In this document: positions 29,098 through 36,963 of the stretch, in pieces
How positions within the stretch are numbered: position 1 is the first letter of the stretch
Layout of the letters: each line of letters begins with the position of its first letter
DNA from: Microvirga flocculans ATCC BAA-817
GTDB taxonomy: Bacteria; Pseudomonadota; Alphaproteobacteria; Rhizobiales; Beijerinckiaceae
Length of the DNA: 64,000 nt
Reading direction: 5' to 3'
Assembly: GCF_000518665.1 (NCBI RefSeq)
Contig: NZ_JAEA01000007.1
Coordinates: 218,208-282,207 of the forward strand
Made by a program: the position numbers and the translations under genes
The notes under the pieces: model-generated
Told to the model about the DNA's origin: nothing
The model's input: the letters and a program-made list of their open reading frames with translations, nothing else
Databases searched by the model: none

Positions 29098-29525
29098 TGC
29101 AGCCGCGATTGTCCCTCGTCACCCTCGGCGTGGCCGATCTCGCGAAGGCCAGGGCCTTCTACGAGGCCTGGGGCTGGAAGGCATCTTCCGCCAGCCAGCC
29201 CGGCATCGCCTTCTTCCAGGCGAACGGCCTGGCGCTGGCGCTCTTCGGCCGCGCCGATCTCGCCAAGGATGCAGGCGTCGAGGACAAGCCCACCGGTTTT
29301 GCCGCCGTCACGCTCGCCTACAATGCGCGCTCGAAGGCGGAGGCCGACGAGGTCTTTGCCCGCGCTCTCTCGGCGGGCGCGAAACCCGTCAAGCCGCTTC
29401 AGGACGTTTTCTGGAGCGGTTATTCGGGCTACTTCGCCGATCCTGACGGACATCTCTGGGAAGTGGCCTGGAACCCGTTCTTTCCTCTCGATGAACAGGG
29501 ACACCTGTTCCTGCCGGATGCTTAA
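29097..29525 (+). CDS. VOC family (glyoxalase/bleomycin-resistance fold) protein
   Basis: Cytosolic protein of 142 residues with the vicinal-oxygen-chelate fold: SLVTLGVADLAKARAFYEAWGW in the first beta-alpha-beta-beta-beta unit and GYFADPDGHLWEVAWNP in the second. Metal ligands are hard to assign because the N-terminal position usually held by His/Gln is Ser-Leu-Val. It overlaps the ATPase stop by one base (TGATG) and lies inside a nucleoside importer operon. What it does there is unknown; it could detoxify or isomerise a catabolic intermediate. Confidence 0.85.
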   Translation: MQPRLSLVTLGVADLAKARAFYEAWGWKASSASQPGIAFFQANGLALALFGRADLAKDAGVEDKPTGFAAVTLAYNARSKAEADEVFARALSAGAKPVKPLQDVFWSGYSGYFADPDGHLWEVAWNPFFPLDEQGHLFLPDA

Positions 29526-29528
29526 AAC

Positions 29529-30368
29529 GTGAGCGCTCCTCTCGACCTACCCAAATGGGCCGACACGGTTCTCGTCCCCGCCATTTCCGTGGTCGCGGCC
29601 TTTCTCGTCGCAGGCCTCGTCGTGCTCTCCATCGGGGAGAACCCGCTGACGGCGACGCGCCATCTCCTTCAGGGCAGTCTCGGCACGGGGGAGGGGCTTG
29701 GCTTCACTCTGTTCTACATGACCGATTTCATTTTTGTCGGTCTCGCCGTCGCGGTGGCCTATCACGCGGGCCTGTTCAATATCGGCGGCGAAGGGCAGGC
29801 CACGCTTGCGGGGCTCGGCATTGCTCTCGTGCTCAACAATCTCACGTTCCTGCCGGGCTTCCTGCTCATCCCGCTCGGCATTCTGGGCGCGGCGGCGTTC
29901 GGCGCCGCATGGGCCGCCGTGCCGGGCTATCTCCAGGCCAAGCGGGGCAGCCACATCGTCATCACCACGATCATGTTCAACTGGCTCGCCAGCGTGCTGA
30001 TCGTCTACCTTCTCGTGAACGTGCTGCGCGAGCCGCAATCCATGAACCCGGAAACGCGCGCCTTCCCGGAGCAGGCTTACATCCCCTTCATGCACGATAT
30101 CTTCGCCGCCTTCGGCGTCGAGATCCCGGCCTCGCAGCTCAATCTCACGCTCGTGCTGGCGCTCGCGGCATCCTACTTCATCTGGCTCCTCATCTACCGC
30201 TCGCGCCTCGGCTATGCGATCCGCGTCGTCGGATCGAACCCGACGGCGGCAGTCTATGCGGGCATTTCGCCCGCGCGCATCATCATTCTCTTCGCGGGGG
30301 CGCTCGACGGGCTGTTCCGCCGCGCAGTGGCGCATCTGTTCGCGCGTCAGAAGCTGGCGAGGGCCTAA
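29529..30368 (+). pseudogene. Nucleoside ABC transporter permease, internal deletion (probably non-functional)
   Basis: First membrane subunit of the nucleoside importer, with the family text GLAVAVAYHAGLFNIGGEGQ and YLQAKRGSHIVITTIMFNW. The frame is open for 279 residues, but homologs are near 360. At about base 30285 the chain jumps from GISPARIII, which should lead into late transmembrane helices, straight to LFAGALDGLFRRAVAHLF, which is the usual extreme C-terminus. About 80 residues are missing without a frameshift. I read this as an in-frame deletion between short ATCAT-CTCTTC-like matches; a sequencing or assembly error is possible. Confidence 0.75.
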
Positions 30369-30372
30369 GGCG

Positions 30373-31299
30373 GTGGAACTCCTTCTCTTCCTCTTCACGA
30401 CGATTTTCAGTCCCGCAACCTTCGACTCGGCGCTGCGGATGTCCATTCCGCTTCTGGCGGCATGCCTTGCCGGTCTCTGGTCCGAACGCTCCGGCGTGGT
30501 GGATATCGGCCTCGAGGGCAAGATGTTGGTGGCGGCCTTCGCGGCGGCTGCGGGTGCTTACGTGTTCGGCTCCGCGTGGATCGGACTCGTCTTCGGGATT
30601 CTTTCGTCCATCGCCTTCGCGCTCGTCCACGGCTTTGCCTCCATCAGCCAGCGCGGCAACCAGATCGTGTCGGGCGTCGCCATCAACATGCTGGCCGCCG
30701 GCCTGACCGCCATCGTCGGCAATGCCTGGTACGGCCAGGGCGGGCGGACGCCCCCGCTTGAAGGCGCGCAGCGCTTCGATGGCGTTCTTTTCGGTCATTC
30801 CGCGTTGACCTATGTCATGCTGCTGGCCGTGCCGCTCACCTGGTTCGTTCTCGCCCGCACGCGCTTCGGCCTTCGCCTGCGCGCGGTCGGTGAGAACCCG
30901 GCTGCGGTCGACACGGCGGGCATCTCCGTGACGGGCCTTCGCTACTCGGCCGTGGTGATCGGCGGCATCCTGTGCGGAATCGGCGGCACCTATCTCTCGG
31001 TTGGGCAAGCCGCAGGCTTCCTGCCGAACATGACCGCGGGCCGAGGCTTCATCGCGCTCGCAGCACTCATTTTCGCCAAGTGGCGGGCCTGGCCCGCGCT
31101 CGGTGCCTGCTTCCTTTTCGGTTGGCTCGATGCCGCAGCGAACCAGCTGCAGGGGCGCTCCATTCCCGGAATCGGCGAAGTGCCTGTGCAATTCATTCAG
31201 GCGCTGCCCTATCTCATGACGGTCATCCTGCTCGCAGGCGTCATCGGCAAGGCGATTCCGCCTCGCGCCGCAGGCCTGCCCTATGTGAAGGAGCGCTGA
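30373..31299 (+). CDS. Nucleoside ABC transporter permease, second subunit
   Basis: Second membrane subunit of the importer (BPD_transp_2 family), 308 residues and of full length. Marks are ACLAGLWSERSGVVDIGLEGKML, GFASISQRGNQIVSGVAINMLAAG, and RAVGENPAAVDTAGISVTGLRY. About eight hydrophobic helices are visible. It starts with GTG 4 bp after the truncated permease; the ribosome-binding site is weak, so it may rely on translational coupling. It is followed by cdd after 2 bp. Confidence 0.9.
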   Translation: MELLLFLFTTIFSPATFDSALRMSIPLLAACLAGLWSERSGVVDIGLEGKMLVAAFAAAAGAYVFGSAWIGLVFGILSSIAFALVHGFASISQRGNQIVSGVAINMLAAGLTAIVGNAWYGQGGRTPPLEGAQRFDGVLFGHSALTYVMLLAVPLTWFVLARTRFGLRLRAVGENPAAVDTAGISVTGLRYSAVVIGGILCGIGGTYLSVGQAAGFLPNMTAGRGFIALAALIFAKWRAWPALGACFLFGWLDAAANQLQGRSIPGIGEVPVQFIQALPYLMTVILLAGVIGKAIPPRAAGLPYVKER

Positions 31300-31301
31300 T
31301 C

Positions 31302-31706
31302 ATGGGGTCCCTCGACACGCTTTTCGAGGCGGCCAGGGCCATCCAGGCCAAGGCCTACGCGCCTTATTCCCGCTTCAAGGTGGGAGCCGCGATCGCCACG
31401 CCCGATGGCCGGATCTTCACCGGCTGCAACGTGGAGAACGCCGCCTATCCGGTCGGCTCCTGCGCGGAGGCGGGCGCCATCTCGGCCATGATCGCCGGAG
31501 GCGCCGATCGCATTGCGCAGATCGTCGTGATGGGGGAGGGCGAGCATCTCGTCACGCCCTGCGGCGGCTGCCGCCAACGCATCCGCGAGTTTGCCGCGCC
31601 CGATACGCCGATCCATGTCGCGGGGCCCGAGGGCATCCGGAAAAGCTTTACGCTCGACGAATTGTTGCCCTTCTCGTTCGGTCCCGACAATCTGGGCGAC
31701 CGGTAG
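31302..31706 (+). CDS. cdd: Cytidine deaminase
   Basis: Zinc enzyme of 134 residues that deaminates cytidine and deoxycytidine to uridine and deoxyuridine. It has GCNVENAAYPVGSCAEAGA with zinc ligand Cys54 and catalytic Glu56, and PCGGCRQRIREF with Cys87 and Cys90. YAPYSRFKVGAA is the conserved N-terminus. This is the homotetrameric short form. GAAGGAGCG lies upstream, 2 bp after the permease stop, so import and deamination are co-expressed. Confidence 0.95.
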   Translation: MGSLDTLFEAARAIQAKAYAPYSRFKVGAAIATPDGRIFTGCNVENAAYPVGSCAEAGAISAMIAGGADRIAQIVVMGEGEHLVTPCGGCRQRIREFAAPDTPIHVAGPEGIRKSFTLDELLPFSFGPDNLGDR

Positions 31707-31766
31707 ACGCGTTCTGGGGCCGATTGTTTTCAACAGAAGGAAGGCCTGCCATTCAGGCCTGAAACG

Positions 31767-32588
31767 ATGACGATGCAGCAGATGATTCAGGAAGCGGCCG
31801 CCTTCGTGCGCAGCCGCGGCTTCGATGGCCATTTCGATGCGGCCTTCGTGCTCGGCACGGGGCTCGGCACCCTGGTCGGCGAGGTGAGCGATGCGGTGAG
31901 CCTGCCCTATGCGGAGATCCCGCATTTCCCGCGCAGCGGCGTCTCCGGTCATGCGGGCAAGCTGGTCGCCGGCAAGCTCGAGGGTAAGCGCGTTCTGCTG
32001 TTTCAGGGTCGCGCGCATTATTACGAGACCGGCGATGCGGGCGCGATGCGCGTGCCCGTCGCCTTCGTGAAGGAACTCGGCATCAGGACTTTCGTCGCCA
32101 CCAACGCGGCGGGGTCCGTGCGCGCCGATATCCGCCCCGGAAGCCTCGTCGCCATCAACGATCATCTCAACCTGTCGGGCGCCAATCCGCTGCTGTGCGA
32201 CCATACCGAAGGGCGCTTCGTCTCCCTGACGGGCGCCTATGACGAGGGGCTGCGTCAGACGCTTCAGCGCGCCGCGAAGAAGACCGGAATCGATCTGCCC
32301 GAAGGCGTTTATGCTTGGCTGTCGGGCCCGAGCTTCGAGACGCCCGCCGAGATCAGGATGGTGCAGATTCTGGGCGGCGATCTCGTCGGCATGTCTACGG
32401 TGCCGGAGGTAATCCTAGCGCGCTATTACGGCCTGAACGTCGCCGCGATTTCCGTCGTTACCAATCTCGCGGCCGGCATCGAGGGCGCTTCGCCCTCGCA
32501 TCAGGAGACCAAGGACACGGCGGCGGAAGCCTCCGAGAAATTCAAGCGCCTCATCCGGTCCTTCGTTGCGGAGTTGCCCCATGTCTGA
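31767..32588 (+). CDS. Purine-nucleoside phosphorylase (trimeric PNP family)
   Basis: Phosphorolyses purine (deoxy)nucleosides to base and (deoxy)ribose-1-phosphate. The 273-residue protein has VLGTGLGTLVGEV, IPHFPRSGVSGHAGKLV (phosphate site), GRAHYYETGD, TNAAGSVRADIRPGSLV and GPSFETPAEIRM, all typical of the PunA/human-type family rather than hexameric DeoD. It overlaps deoC by 8 bp. Its sugar-phosphate product feeds DeoB and DeoC. Confidence 0.93.
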   Translation: MTMQQMIQEAAAFVRSRGFDGHFDAAFVLGTGLGTLVGEVSDAVSLPYAEIPHFPRSGVSGHAGKLVAGKLEGKRVLLFQGRAHYYETGDAGAMRVPVAFVKELGIRTFVATNAAGSVRADIRPGSLVAINDHLNLSGANPLLCDHTEGRFVSLTGAYDEGLRQTLQRAAKKTGIDLPEGVYAWLSGPSFETPAEIRMVQILGGDLVGMSTVPEVILARYYGLNVAAISVVTNLAAGIEGASPSHQETKDTAAEASEKFKRLIRSFVAELPHV

Positions 32589-33342
32589 CGCATCAATCGC
32601 CGTGCGCGCCCTGCGCAGTCTCGATCTCACGGACCTGACGGATAACTGCACCGATCAGGCCATCGACGCGCTGTGCAGAAAGGCGCTCGATCCGCGCGGA
32701 CCGGTAGCCGCCGTCTGCGTGTGGCCGCAATTCGTCAAGCGCGCGCAGGAGAACCTGAAGGGTTCTGCCGTGCGTATCGCGACCGTCGTCAACTTTCCCG
32801 CCGGCGGCGAGGATGTGAGCCGCGTGGCGGACGACACCCAGGAGGCGCTCTCCGATGGCGCGAACGAGATCGATCTCGTTCTGCCCTATGACGCCGTGCG
32901 CCGCGGCGATCTCGCCGTTGCAAGCGAGATGGTGGAGGCCGTGCGCGAACTCGTCGACCAGGGACGTCTTCTGAAGGTGATCCTGGAGACCGGCGAGCTG
33001 AAGGATCCCAAGCTCATCGAGACGGCGAGCCGCATCGCCATCGAAGCGGGCGCGGATTTCATCAAGACCTCGACGGGCAAGACGCCGGTTTCGGCGACGC
33101 CGGAGGCTGCCGAAATCATGCTGAACGCCATCAAGGCTTCGGGCCGCCCCGTGGGAGTGAAGCCCTCGGGCGGCATTCGCTCGCTGGCCGACGCGAAGGT
33201 CTATCTCGATCTCGCCGACCGTATCATGGGCCCGGGCTGGGCGAACCCGCAGACGTTCCGCATCGGCGCGAGCAGCGTCTATGATGCGCTGATCGCGGCG
33301 CTCGAAGGACGCACCGGCACAACCACTGGCGGAACCTACTGA
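32581..33342 (+). CDS. deoC: Deoxyribose-phosphate aldolase
   Basis: Class I aldolase of 253 residues that splits 2-deoxyribose-5-phosphate into glyceraldehyde-3-phosphate and acetaldehyde. The Schiff-base lysine is Lys162 in FIKTSTGKT; LKVILETGEL and VGVKPSGGIRS complete the active site. The ATG at 32581 overlaps the PNP stop. It acts after DeoB on sugar released by PNP and DeoA. Confidence 0.95.
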   Translation: MSDASIAVRALRSLDLTDLTDNCTDQAIDALCRKALDPRGPVAAVCVWPQFVKRAQENLKGSAVRIATVVNFPAGGEDVSRVADDTQEALSDGANEIDLVLPYDAVRRGDLAVASEMVEAVRELVDQGRLLKVILETGELKDPKLIETASRIAIEAGADFIKTSTGKTPVSATPEAAEIMLNAIKASGRPVGVKPSGGIRSLADAKVYLDLADRIMGPGWANPQTFRIGASSVYDALIAALEGRTGTTTGGTY

Positions 33343-33343
33343 C

Positions 33344-34666
33344 ATGACCCTTCTTCCGCAGGAAATCATCCGCCGCAAACGCGATGGCGGCGTACTCGAC
33401 CCTGAGCATATCGCGCAGTTCATCGAAGGGCTCACTGCCGGCCGCGTCACCGAGGGCCAGGTGGCTTCCTTCGCCATGGCGATCTTCTTCCGGGGCCTTT
33501 CCGTGCCGGAGCGCGTGGCGCTCACGCGGGCCATGATGAACTCGGGCACGGTGCTCACATGGGATCTGCCGGGCCCGGTGCTCGATAAGCATTCGACTGG
33601 CGGCGTAGGCGATACGGTGAGCCTTGCGCTCGGTCCTGCGGTTGCGGCCTGCGGCGGCTATGTGCCGATGATATCCGGACGCGGCCTTGGCCATACGGGC
33701 GGCACCCTCGACAAGTTCGATTCCATTCCGGGCTATGTCACGCAGCCCGATCTCGACACGTTCCGGCGCGTCACGCGGGAGGTCGGCTGTGCCATCATCG
33801 GCCAGACGGCGGATCTCGCGCCTGCCGACAAGCGCCTCTACGCCATCCGCGACGTGACGGCGACGGTGGAGTCGATCGATCTGATCACCGCGTCCATTCT
33901 CTCGAAGAAGCTCGCGGCGGGGCTCCAGGGACTCGTGATGGACGTGAAGTTCGGCTCCGGCGCGTTCATGGACAATGCCGCCGATGCGCGCAAGCTCGCC
34001 GAGAGCCTCGTGCTCGTCGCCAACGGTGCGGGCCTGCCCACGAGCGCGCTCCTCACCGACATGAACGAGCCCCTCGCATCGGCCGCAGGCAACGCGGTCG
34101 AGATGGCTTATGCGGTCGATTACTTGACGGGCCGCCGCCGCGAGAAGCGTTTCCACGAGGTGACGGTGGAGCTCTCCGCCGAGATGCTGATGCTCGGCAA
34201 GCTGGCGGCGAACATCGCCGATGCGCGCGCAAAGATCGAGCATGCGATTGCCTCGGGCAAGGCGGCTGAGGTGTTCCAGCGCATGGTCACCGCCCTCGGC
34301 GGTCCCTCCGACTTCATCGAGAACCATGCCAAGCACCTGCAGGCGGCTCCGGTGGTCAAGGCCGTTCACGCGGAACGGTCCGGCATTGTGCAGAGCATCG
34401 CGACGCGCGATGTGGGCGTGGCCGTGGTTGCGCTGGGCGGCGGGCGCACGCGCCCGCAGGATCCGATCGATCACGCGGTCGGCCTGACGCAACTCGCCGC
34501 CATCGGCGAGACGGTCGATGCCGCGCGTCCGCTGGCGATCGTGCATGCCCGCAGCGAGGATGCAGCCGAGGCGGCCGCGCGCGCCGTGCGTGCGGCCTAC
34601 ACCGTCGGCGATGCGAAGGCTTCCCCCGGACCCAGCATTCTCGAACGGATCGGAGCGAGTGCATGA
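33344..34666 (+). CDS. deoA: Thymidine phosphorylase
   Basis: Phosphorolyses thymidine and deoxyuridine to base and deoxyribose-1-phosphate. The 440-residue protein has the family signature region DKHSTGGVGDTVSLALGP (phosphate binding), ISGRGLGHTGGTLDK, and KKLAAGLQGLVMDVKFGSG. The length is normal. It begins 1 bp after deoC and its stop overlaps the next gene by 4 bp. It would supply uracil to the UPRT/URC genes located on the other strand. Confidence 0.95.
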   Translation: MTLLPQEIIRRKRDGGVLDPEHIAQFIEGLTAGRVTEGQVASFAMAIFFRGLSVPERVALTRAMMNSGTVLTWDLPGPVLDKHSTGGVGDTVSLALGPAVAACGGYVPMISGRGLGHTGGTLDKFDSIPGYVTQPDLDTFRRVTREVGCAIIGQTADLAPADKRLYAIRDVTATVESIDLITASILSKKLAAGLQGLVMDVKFGSGAFMDNAADARKLAESLVLVANGAGLPTSALLTDMNEPLASAAGNAVEMAYAVDYLTGRRREKRFHEVTVELSAEMLMLGKLAANIADARAKIEHAIASGKAAEVFQRMVTALGGPSDFIENHAKHLQAAPVVKAVHAERSGIVQSIATRDVGVAVVALGGGRTRPQDPIDHAVGLTQLAAIGETVDAARPLAIVHARSEDAAEAAARAVRAAYTVGDAKASPGPSILERIGASA

Positions 34667-35604
34667 GCCTTCTCATCGCGGTCACCTGGGAGACGCAGCC
34701 CTGGATGGAGCGTTTCAAGCGCCATCTGCCCGGCCGCGAGATCGCCGTGCTGGGCGAGGATTTCGACAGGAATGCCATCCGCTACGTGGCGACCTGGGGC
34801 CCGAAACCGGGAAGCCTCTCGGGCCTTCCCAATCTCGAGGCGATCTTTTCCCTCGGTGCGGGCGTCGATCATCTGATGAGCTATCCCGGCCTGCCGGACG
34901 TGCCTATCGTGCGCGTGTCGCAGGACGATCTGACCCATCGCATGAGCGAATACATGGTGCTGCACTGCCTCATGTATCTGCGCGACCAGCGCCGCTATGA
35001 CGAAGACCAGAAGGCCAGGCGTTGGAATCCCGACCGGTCTCCGCCCATCGCGGGCGATGTGCGCGTCGGCATCATGGGCTTCGGCGTCCTGGGCCAGGAT
35101 TCCGCCCGCAAGCTGAAGATGATGGGCTTCGATGTCGCCGGCTGGAGCCGCACGGCAAAATCCGTCGAAAGATTCGAGGTCTATGCGGGCGAGAAGGGGC
35201 TCGCGCCCTTCCTGAACCGAACCGATATCCTCATCAGCCTCGTGCCGCTCACGCCGGAAACGCGCGGCATTCTGAACCGCTCCCTGTTCGAGAAACTCGC
35301 GCGGGACGGCAAGCTCGGCGGGCCGGTCCTGATCAATGCGGGGCGCGGCAAGCTGCAGGTCGAGGTGGACATCCTCTCCTGCCTCGACGACGGCACCCTG
35401 AAGGCGGCGACGCTCGATGTCTTCGAGACCGAGCCGCTGCCGGAGGATTCCCCGCTCTGGACGCATCCGCGCGTTACGATCACGCCGCACAACTCGGCCG
35501 TCAGCGAGCCGGAGGCAACGGCCCGCTACATCGCGGAGCAGATCCGTCGCCACGAGGCGGGCAAGCCGTTCGAGAACCTGGTGGACAGGACGCGCGGATA
35601 TTAG
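34663..35604 (+). CDS. Glyoxylate/hydroxypyruvate reductase A-like 2-hydroxyacid dehydrogenase
   Basis: NAD(P)-dependent D-2-hydroxyacid dehydrogenase of 313 residues, closest in look to GhrA. The cofactor motif is IMGFGVLGQ near residue 135. The catalytic residues are Arg in NAGRGKLQVE, Glu in FETEPLPEDSPLW and His in ITPHNSA. FSLGAGVDHLM is typical of the GhrA group. It is translationally coupled to deoA by a 4-bp overlap, which is unusual for ghrA and suggests a role in nucleoside breakdown, for example reduction of a small oxo-acid. The substrate is not proved. Confidence 0.88.
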   Translation: MSLLIAVTWETQPWMERFKRHLPGREIAVLGEDFDRNAIRYVATWGPKPGSLSGLPNLEAIFSLGAGVDHLMSYPGLPDVPIVRVSQDDLTHRMSEYMVLHCLMYLRDQRRYDEDQKARRWNPDRSPPIAGDVRVGIMGFGVLGQDSARKLKMMGFDVAGWSRTAKSVERFEVYAGEKGLAPFLNRTDILISLVPLTPETRGILNRSLFEKLARDGKLGGPVLINAGRGKLQVEVDILSCLDDGTLKAATLDVFETEPLPEDSPLWTHPRVTITPHNSAVSEPEATARYIAEQIRRHEAGKPFENLVDRTRGY

Positions 35605-35649
35605 AGCCGTTTCCATTGAGATGGAATCGTCTCTCTTCTTTGTTGTGTC

Positions 35650-35696
35650 GCATTTCTTGACGGCGAACCGGGTCCACTTCGCCGAAAATGCTCTAG
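35650..35696. repeat. Dispersed intergenic palindrome, copy 2
   Basis: A 47-bp element GCATTTCTTGACGGCGAA ... GAAAATGCTCTAG, nearly identical to 18187-18233. GGCGAA/TTCGCC and GCATTT/AAATGC form the stem. As in copy 1, the terminal CTAG provides the TAG stop of the adjacent minus-strand gene. Confidence 0.75.
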
Positions 35697-36544
35697 CCCA
35701 GCCGCTTGATCGAACTGATCGGGCCGTAGCTCGTGCGGCGGATCCGCTCTTCGGCGACGGCCAGCGGCTCGATCATGACGGTCATGCTGTGGCCCGTGGC
35801 GTGGATGAAGTTCGACTCGTCCATCATCAGGCCCACATGACCCTTCCAGAACACGAGGTCGCCGCGCAGCAAGCCGCTCAGGCCCGGCGTCACCTCGACA
35901 GGCGTTCCTAAATCGCGCTCCTGCATGTCGCTGTCGCGCGGAGCCTTGATTCCTGCCGCGGTGAGGGCGGTCTGCGCCAGTCCCGAGCAATCGATGCCGA
36001 GGCTCGTCTTGCCGCCCCAGAGGTAGGGCGTGTGCAGGAAGCGCTCGGCCACGCCGACGTAATCGTCTTCGAACGCATCGAGATCGTCCAGATGCGGGGC
36101 GAAGACCCAGCCTCCGGTGGCGAGGCGCGCGTAATCTCCCTGCCTCTCCGTGACGGCGACCTTCGCATTCAAGGTCAGGTAGCTCAGATAGGGCAGCTTC
36201 AGGTTCGGACCCGGATATACGAAGGTGCGGACCGCGCGCACCTTGTGGGTCGGCTCGATCCCCGGTTCGTCGAGGGCGGCGCTCGGCAGGTAGCCCACAT
36301 AGCCGTCGCCATGGAGCTGCACCCAGGCCCAGCCCTCATGCTCGTCATAAACGGTCACGCTTTCCCCGAAGATCGCCTGCGTGTCCACGGGCGCTTCGCG
36401 GGAGGGCTGACGGTGCAGGGCCGAGAAGGAGGCGACGACGCGCTTCACCGCGCCTGGCGTGTAACGCTCGGCCTCCACCTGACCGCGCAGGCGCTCATCG
36501 GCAAGATCGGCGCGGACAGGGGTGATGCGGCGGTCGAAATTCAT
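35693..36544 (-). CDS. C40 family peptidase (NlpC/P60) with SH3-like domains
   Basis: Cell-wall or peptide hydrolase of 283 residues. The N-terminal half (about 45-140) looks like bacterial SH3 domains (FGESVTVYDEHEGWAWVQLHGDGYVGYL; YARLATGGWVFAPH). The C-terminal NlpC/P60 domain has the catalytic Cys in GIDCSGLAQTAL and His in GHVGLMM. No signal peptide is visible, so it may work in the cytosol on peptide fragments such as gamma-glutamyl-diamino acid dipeptides. It overlaps the MarR gene by 4 bp and lies downstream of a leucyl aminopeptidase. Confidence 0.9.
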   Translation of the reverse strand: MNFDRRITPVRADLADERLRGQVEAERYTPGAVKRVVASFSALHRQPSREAPVDTQAIFGESVTVYDEHEGWAWVQLHGDGYVGYLPSAALDEPGIEPTHKVRAVRTFVYPGPNLKLPYLSYLTLNAKVAVTERQGDYARLATGGWVFAPHLDDLDAFEDDYVGVAERFLHTPYLWGGKTSLGIDCSGLAQTALTAAGIKAPRDSDMQERDLGTPVEVTPGLSGLLRGDLVFWKGHVGLMMDESNFIHATGHSMTVMIEPLAVAEERIRRTSYGPISSIKRLG

Positions 36545-36888
36545 CGGGGCAATTCCTTGGCTCTGGCCATGATCATGTCTCCTAGCCGCTCCACGGCCAA
36601 AGCGCCAGCCACGGTGCGCTGGATGACGACATTGCGGCGGTCAGCCTCGTCTCTCCTGCGGGAGACGAGGCCGAGCTTGCCGATGGTGTCCAGAGCGCGG
36701 GTGACGACGGGCTTGGTCACGTTGAGCTTCCTGGCCAATCCTCGCACCGTATGCGGGGGCGGCTCCAGGTAGATCGTGAGCAGAATGGCGATCTGCCGCG
36801 AGGAGAGGTCGCCGCCCTGGTGCACGAGGTCGAGATGGACGTCGTGCCAGAGTTTCAAGGACTGGAGAGGGCTCAACGCGATGGGCAT
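36541..36888 (-). CDS. MarR family transcriptional regulator
   Basis: Winged-helix DNA-binding protein of about 115 residues. The helix-turn-helix lies in SSRQIAILLTIYLEPPPHTVRGLARKLNVTKPVVTRALD (two parts, about residues 27-66) and the wing in GLVSRRRDEADRRNV. I take the ATG at 36888; a TTG at 36948 would add 20 residues that look non-conserved. It is coupled to the NlpC/P60 gene by an ATGA overlap. Its target and ligand are unknown; the adjacent peptidase genes are the obvious candidates. Confidence 0.82.
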   Translation of the reverse strand: MPIALSPLQSLKLWHDVHLDLVHQGGDLSSRQIAILLTIYLEPPPHTVRGLARKLNVTKPVVTRALDTIGKLGLVSRRRDEADRRNVVIQRTVAGALAVERLGDMIMARAKELPR

Positions 36889-36963
36889 GGCCGCACTGTT
36901 CGTTTCGGAGCCGTAAGTATTCGGACTCCGGGCGAACGGTGCAAGCAATGCCTGTCGCTATGC

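Noticed and set aside
29529..30368. Frameshift in the nucleoside permease
   Set aside because: The C-terminal family sequence is in the same frame as the rest, so a deletion explains it better than a frameshift.
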